Shown here: positions 58,096-61,217 of the stretch, one piece after another | Layout: every line of letters begins with the position of its first letter | How positions within the stretch are numbered: the stretch's first letter is position 1 | Assembly (NCBI GenBank): GCA_900759385.1 | Contig: CAAEUZ010000064.1 | Location: 1 to 61,217, forward strand | Length of the DNA stretch: 61,217 bases | Source: an uncultured Oscillospiraceae bacterium | Lineage (GTDB): Bacteria; Bacillota; Clostridia; Oscillospirales; Oscillospiraceae | Direction of reading: 5' to 3' | Notes under the pieces: generated by a model | What the model saw: only the letters and a program-made list of their open reading frames with translations | The model's database searches: none | What the model was told of the DNA's origin: nothing | Program-made: the position numbers and the translations under genes

Positions 58096-60501
58096 ATGAG
58101 CGAATACGAATTCAACGCGCAGCGGGCCATGCCCGTGCTGCCGCTGAGGGGCCTGGCCGTCTTCCCCGGCATGCTCCTCAACTTTGACGTGGAGCGGCCC
58201 ATGAGCGCGGCCGCGCTTAACATAGCGATGGGTGAGGACCAGATTATCTTCCTCACCGCGCAGAAGGATATGACCAAGGACCTGCCGTTCCTGGAGGACA
58301 TATATGCCGTGGGCACCGTGTGCCGCGTCAGGCAGATGCTCAGGCAGCCGGGAGGCAAGACCATCCGCGTCATGGTGGAGGGCCTTGGCCGCGGCAGGAT
58401 TGTCTCCCTGGTGACGGATTCACCCTGCCTCTACGTGGAGGTCGAGCCACTGCCCGACGCCGCTGAGAAGCCGTCCGTCAAGACGGAGGCGCTGTGCCGC
58501 CGCTGTGTGGCGCTGTTCAGCCAGTACGCCGAGGCCGGCGGAAACTCGCCGACGGAGTCGCTGATAAGCGTGGCCGCCAGCAACGACCCGACCTATATAT
58601 CCGACTTTGTGGCCCAGAACGTCTATCTCAAGCCGGAGGAGAAGCAGCAGCTGCTCGAGGAGCTGCGGCCCTCCCGCCGTCTGGCCAGACTCTGCTCGCT
58701 GGTTATGCGCGAGCTCACGCTGCTGGGCATAGAGCGCGACATAAACGAGAGCACGCAGGAGCAGATGAACCGCAACCAGCGGGAGTACTACCTGCGTGAG
58801 CAGCTGAAGGTCATCCAGAGCGAGCTGGGCGAGGACGACACGCCCCAGGAGCTGGACGATTACCGCACCCGTATCCGGGCCCTGGGCCTGGACGAGGAGA
58901 CAGAGCAGAAGCTGCTCAAGGAGGTCTCCCGCCTGAGCCGCCAGCCTTTCGGCAGCGCCGAGGCCAGCGTGATCCGCGGCTATCTGGACACCTGCCTGGA
59001 GATACCCTGGAACAAATTCACGCGCGAGACGCTGGATATAGCCAAGGCGCAGAAGATGCTGGACGAGGACCACTACGGTCTGGAGAAGGTCAAGGAGCGC
59101 ATCATAGAGTTCCTGGCCGTGCGTAAGCTGGCCCCGGACATCAAGGGCACCGTGCTCTGCCTGGTGGGCCCACCGGGCACCGGCAAGACCAGCATCGCCA
59201 TGAGCATCGCCCGCGCCATGAACCGCAAGCTCAGCCACGTGGCCCTGGGCGGCGTGCACGACGAGGCCGAGATCCGCGGCCACCGCAAGACGTATATCGG
59301 CGCCATGCCCGGCAGGCTGGTCAGCGGCCTCATCCAGGCCGGCAGCATGAACCCGGTCATGGTCCTCGACGAGATAGATAAGCTCGGCAGCGACTACCGC
59401 GGAGACCCCTCCAGCGCGCTGCTGGAGGCGCTTGACGGCGAGCAGAACGGCAAATTCCGCGACAACTATATGGAGATACCGGTAGACCTCTCGGGCGTGT
59501 TCTTCATCACCACCGCCAACACGACGGATACCATACCCAGGCCGCTGCTGGACCGTATGGAGGTCATCGAGCTCACCAGCTATACCGACGAGGAGAAGCT
59601 GATGATAGCCAAGCAGCACCTGCTGCCCAAGCAGCGCAAGCGCCACGGCCTCAACGGCTCCACCCTGCGTGTGAGCGACGACGCCATCCGCGAGATAATC
59701 TCGCTCTACACGCGGGAAAGCGGCGTGCGCCTGCTGGAGCGCGAGCTGGCGGCCCTGTGCCGCAAGTGCGCCGCGGGCATAGCCAAGGGCGAGTACAAGA
59801 GCCTCAGCGTCCGGGCCGGGCGTCTGGAGCCCCTGCTCGGTGCGCCCAGGTATAAGCCCGACAGCGTTTACCCCCGTGACGAGATCGGCCTCGTGCGCGG
59901 CCTGGCCTGGACGGCTGTGGGCGGCGAGGTGCTCGACGTGGAGGTCGGCGTGGTGGAGGGCACCGGGCGCCTGGAGCTCACCGGCAACCTGGGCAACGTC
60001 ATGCGTGAGAGCTGCAAGGCGGCCATAACGTATATCCGCTCCCGGGCCGGGAAGCTGGGCATAGACCCCGAGTTCTACAAAAACCGCGACATCCATATCC
60101 ACTTCCCCGAGGGCGCGGTGCCCAAGGACGGCCCCAGCGCGGGCATAACCATCTGCATAGGCGTCATCTCGGCCCTGACCGGCATACCTGTCCGGCGCGA
60201 TCTGGCCATGACGGGCGAGATCACGCTTCGCGGCCGTATCCTGCCCATCGGCGGGCTGAAGGAGAAGACTATGGCCGCCCTGCGCGCGGGCGTCAGCACC
60301 GTCATCATCCCCGCGGCCAATGAGCCGGATCTGGACGAGATAGACCAGACCGTGCGCCGCAGCCTGAAGTTCGTCACCGCTGACCACGTGGACGCCATCC
60401 TTGACGTTGCCCTCAACCGTCTGGACGCAGAGCCTGTGCAGGCCAAGACTGCCGTGATGCCGCCCCAGCCGCAGGCAGAGGGCGCCAGAATAGGACAGTG
60501 A
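58096..60501 (+). CDS. lon: ATP-dependent Lon protease
   Basis: 801 residues. N-terminal substrate domain (LPLRGLAVFPGMLLNFDVER), AAA+ module with Walker A GPPGTGKTS and the EIRGHRKTYIGAMPGR signature. The protease dyad is Ser681 (KDGPSAG) and Lys724 (GGLKEKT). It degrades damaged and regulatory proteins. The clpX-lon-engB order is classical. AAAGGAG precedes the ATG. Confidence 0.98.
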   Translation: MSEYEFNAQRAMPVLPLRGLAVFPGMLLNFDVERPMSAAALNIAMGEDQIIFLTAQKDMTKDLPFLEDIYAVGTVCRVRQMLRQPGGKTIRVMVEGLGRGRIVSLVTDSPCLYVEVEPLPDAAEKPSVKTEALCRRCVALFSQYAEAGGNSPTESLISVAASNDPTYISDFVAQNVYLKPEEKQQLLEELRPSRRLARLCSLVMRELTLLGIERDINESTQEQMNRNQREYYLREQLKVIQSELGEDDTPQELDDYRTRIRALGLDEETEQKLLKEVSRLSRQPFGSAEASVIRGYLDTCLEIPWNKFTRETLDIAKAQKMLDEDHYGLEKVKERIIEFLAVRKLAPDIKGTVLCLVGPPGTGKTSIAMSIARAMNRKLSHVALGGVHDEAEIRGHRKTYIGAMPGRLVSGLIQAGSMNPVMVLDEIDKLGSDYRGDPSSALLEALDGEQNGKFRDNYMEIPVDLSGVFFITTANTTDTIPRPLLDRMEVIELTSYTDEEKLMIAKQHLLPKQRKRHGLNGSTLRVSDDAIREIISLYTRESGVRLLERELAALCRKCAAGIAKGEYKSLSVRAGRLEPLLGAPRYKPDSVYPRDEIGLVRGLAWTAVGGEVLDVEVGVVEGTGRLELTGNLGNVMRESCKAAITYIRSRAGKLGIDPEFYKNRDIHIHFPEGAVPKDGPSAGITICIGVISALTGIPVRRDLAMTGEITLRGRILPIGGLKEKTMAALRAGVSTVIIPAANEPDLDEIDQTVRRSLKFVTADHVDAILDVALNRLDAEPVQAKTAVMPPQPQAEGARIGQ

Positions 60502-60502
60502 C

Positions 60503-61090
60503 ATGGCGGTAAACCTGAACAAGGCGCAGTTTATCAAGAGCGCCGCGAGCAAGGGCGGTTTTATCCGCGACGGGCGGCCGTGCATCGTCTTCGCCGGCAA
60601 GAGCAATGTGGGCAAGAGCAGCGTAATAAACCGCCTGCTCAACCGCAAGAATTTCGCCCGCGTAGGTTCCCAGCCGGGCAAGACCGTACACGTCAACTAC
60701 TTCGACATAGACGGGGCGTGCTATTTTGTAGACCTGCCCGGCTACGGTTACGCTGCCGTAAGCAAGGCGGAGCGCGACCGCTGGGGCGCGCTCATGGAGG
60801 CCTATTTCGCCGAGAGCGAACGCATAACCCTGGGCGTGCACATAGTTGACGCCAGGCACAAACCCACAGGTGACGACGTGACCATGAGTGAGTGGTTCAA
60901 GGGCGCGGAGCGGCCCTTCGTGGTGGTGGCCAACAAGACGGATAAGCTCTCCAAGAGCGCCATAGAGCCCAACCTGGCCCTGATCCGCGAGACCCTGGCC
61001 TTGCCCGACGAGGTAAAAATAATACCTTTCTCCGCCGAGAAGGGCACCGGACGCAATGAGCTCCTGGCAGAGATAATCGCCAGGATATAA
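60503..61090 (+). CDS. engB: GTP-binding protein EngB (YsxC)
   Basis: 195 residues. G1 GKSNVGKSS (32-40), the diagnostic RVGSQPGKTVHVNYF, G3 DLPGYGYAAVSK and G4 NKTDKL. Needed for 50S assembly. Its ATG lies one base after the lon stop, and the ribosome site is weak, so it depends on lon translation. Confidence 0.97.
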   Translation: MAVNLNKAQFIKSAASKGGFIRDGRPCIVFAGKSNVGKSSVINRLLNRKNFARVGSQPGKTVHVNYFDIDGACYFVDLPGYGYAAVSKAERDRWGALMEAYFAESERITLGVHIVDARHKPTGDDVTMSEWFKGAERPFVVVANKTDKLSKSAIEPNLALIRETLALPDEVKIIPFSAEKGTGRNELLAEIIARI

Positions 61091-61121
61091 AAAGAGACGG
61101 CCTATGGGCCGTCTCTTTTTT
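61091..61121 (+). terminator. Terminator of the tig-clpPX-lon-engB block
   Basis: AGAGACGGCC, a four-base loop, GGCCGTCTCT and six T. Nothing recognisable follows to the window end at 61217. Confidence 0.94.
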
Positions 61122-61217
61122 GCCGCCCGGCGAGATACCGGCAGGCGGAGAACAGTTTCGAGCGGCCGGGCATAAGCAAAGCCGGGGAGAGGAAAAGATA
61201 TCCCGACGCCACCCCCA

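Noticed and set aside
58420..60696. A 758-codon minus-strand open frame antisense to lon
   Set aside because: Same GC-driven artefact; lon is full length with all catalytic motifs.

Overview
The window looks like a chromosomal segment of a high-GC, spore-forming member of the Clostridia, most like the Oscillospiraceae/Ruminococcaceae. The evidence is strong AGGAGG ribosome binding sites, near-consensus TTGACA/TATAAT promoters, TTG and GTG starts, sporulation genes (SpoVAC, a SpoIVFA-like protein, SpoIVFB) and typical Clostridia gene order (rnc-smc-ftsY, rplS-lepB-rbgA-rnhB-yraN, tig-clpP-clpX-lon-engB). Names rest on motif recognition by eye; no database search was run.

Layout. Positions 1-690 are AT-rich and carry a truncated minus-strand gene of conjugative-element type. 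They run into an ORF that ends in a MetRS-type tRNA-binding domain. From 1300 to 5785 come a MATE transporter behind an attenuator-like leader, a decayed cytidylate-kinase-like pseudogene, and a cytosolic BMP-like protein coupled to a metallophosphoesterase. From 5800 to 14550 runs a tightly overlapping housekeeping operon (RNA methyltransferase, dprA, topA, trmFO, plsX, acpP, rnc, radical SAM). From 14600 to 25810 lie smc-ftsY-rdgB-yhbY-nadD/yqeK-LCP-rsfS-leuS, then rpsU on its own promoter.

From 25810 to 48940 the content is more accessory. It holds a 2-hydroxyacyl-CoA dehydratase-type pair with a small membrane protein and a CGGC-domain protein; several unknown membrane proteins, one behind a palindromic operator; a solitary spoVAC; a sigma factor with an RsgI/PepSY anti-sigma-like partner; and an SLH surface protein. 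A metal-transport island follows: AraC-type regulator, 26-residue membrane peptide, DUF6110-like protein and P-type ATPase, with a shared operator-like motif. Then come a CBS protein, tRNA-Pro(CGG), a spoIVFA/spoIVFB-like pair, two radical-SAM-cluster genes (TIGR03960/TIGR03936 types), a small EF-Tu-like orphan G domain, a VWA protein, a second sigma/anti-sigma-like pair and a flavodoxin.

From 48940 to the end are rplS, lepB, rbgA, rnhB, yraN, thrC, a DUF1540 protein, a metallophosphoesterase and the proteostasis block tig-clpP-clpX-lon-engB.

The most interesting points are the AraC/small-protein/DUF6110/P-ATPase island with its unusual Ser-Cys-Ala membrane motif, the EF-Tu-derived orphan GTPase-like protein, the SMC with symmetrically short arms, the chimeric ORF at the mobile-element border, and the promoter-embedded palindrome at 29450-29486. 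No CRISPR array, rRNA or complete insertion sequence was seen.
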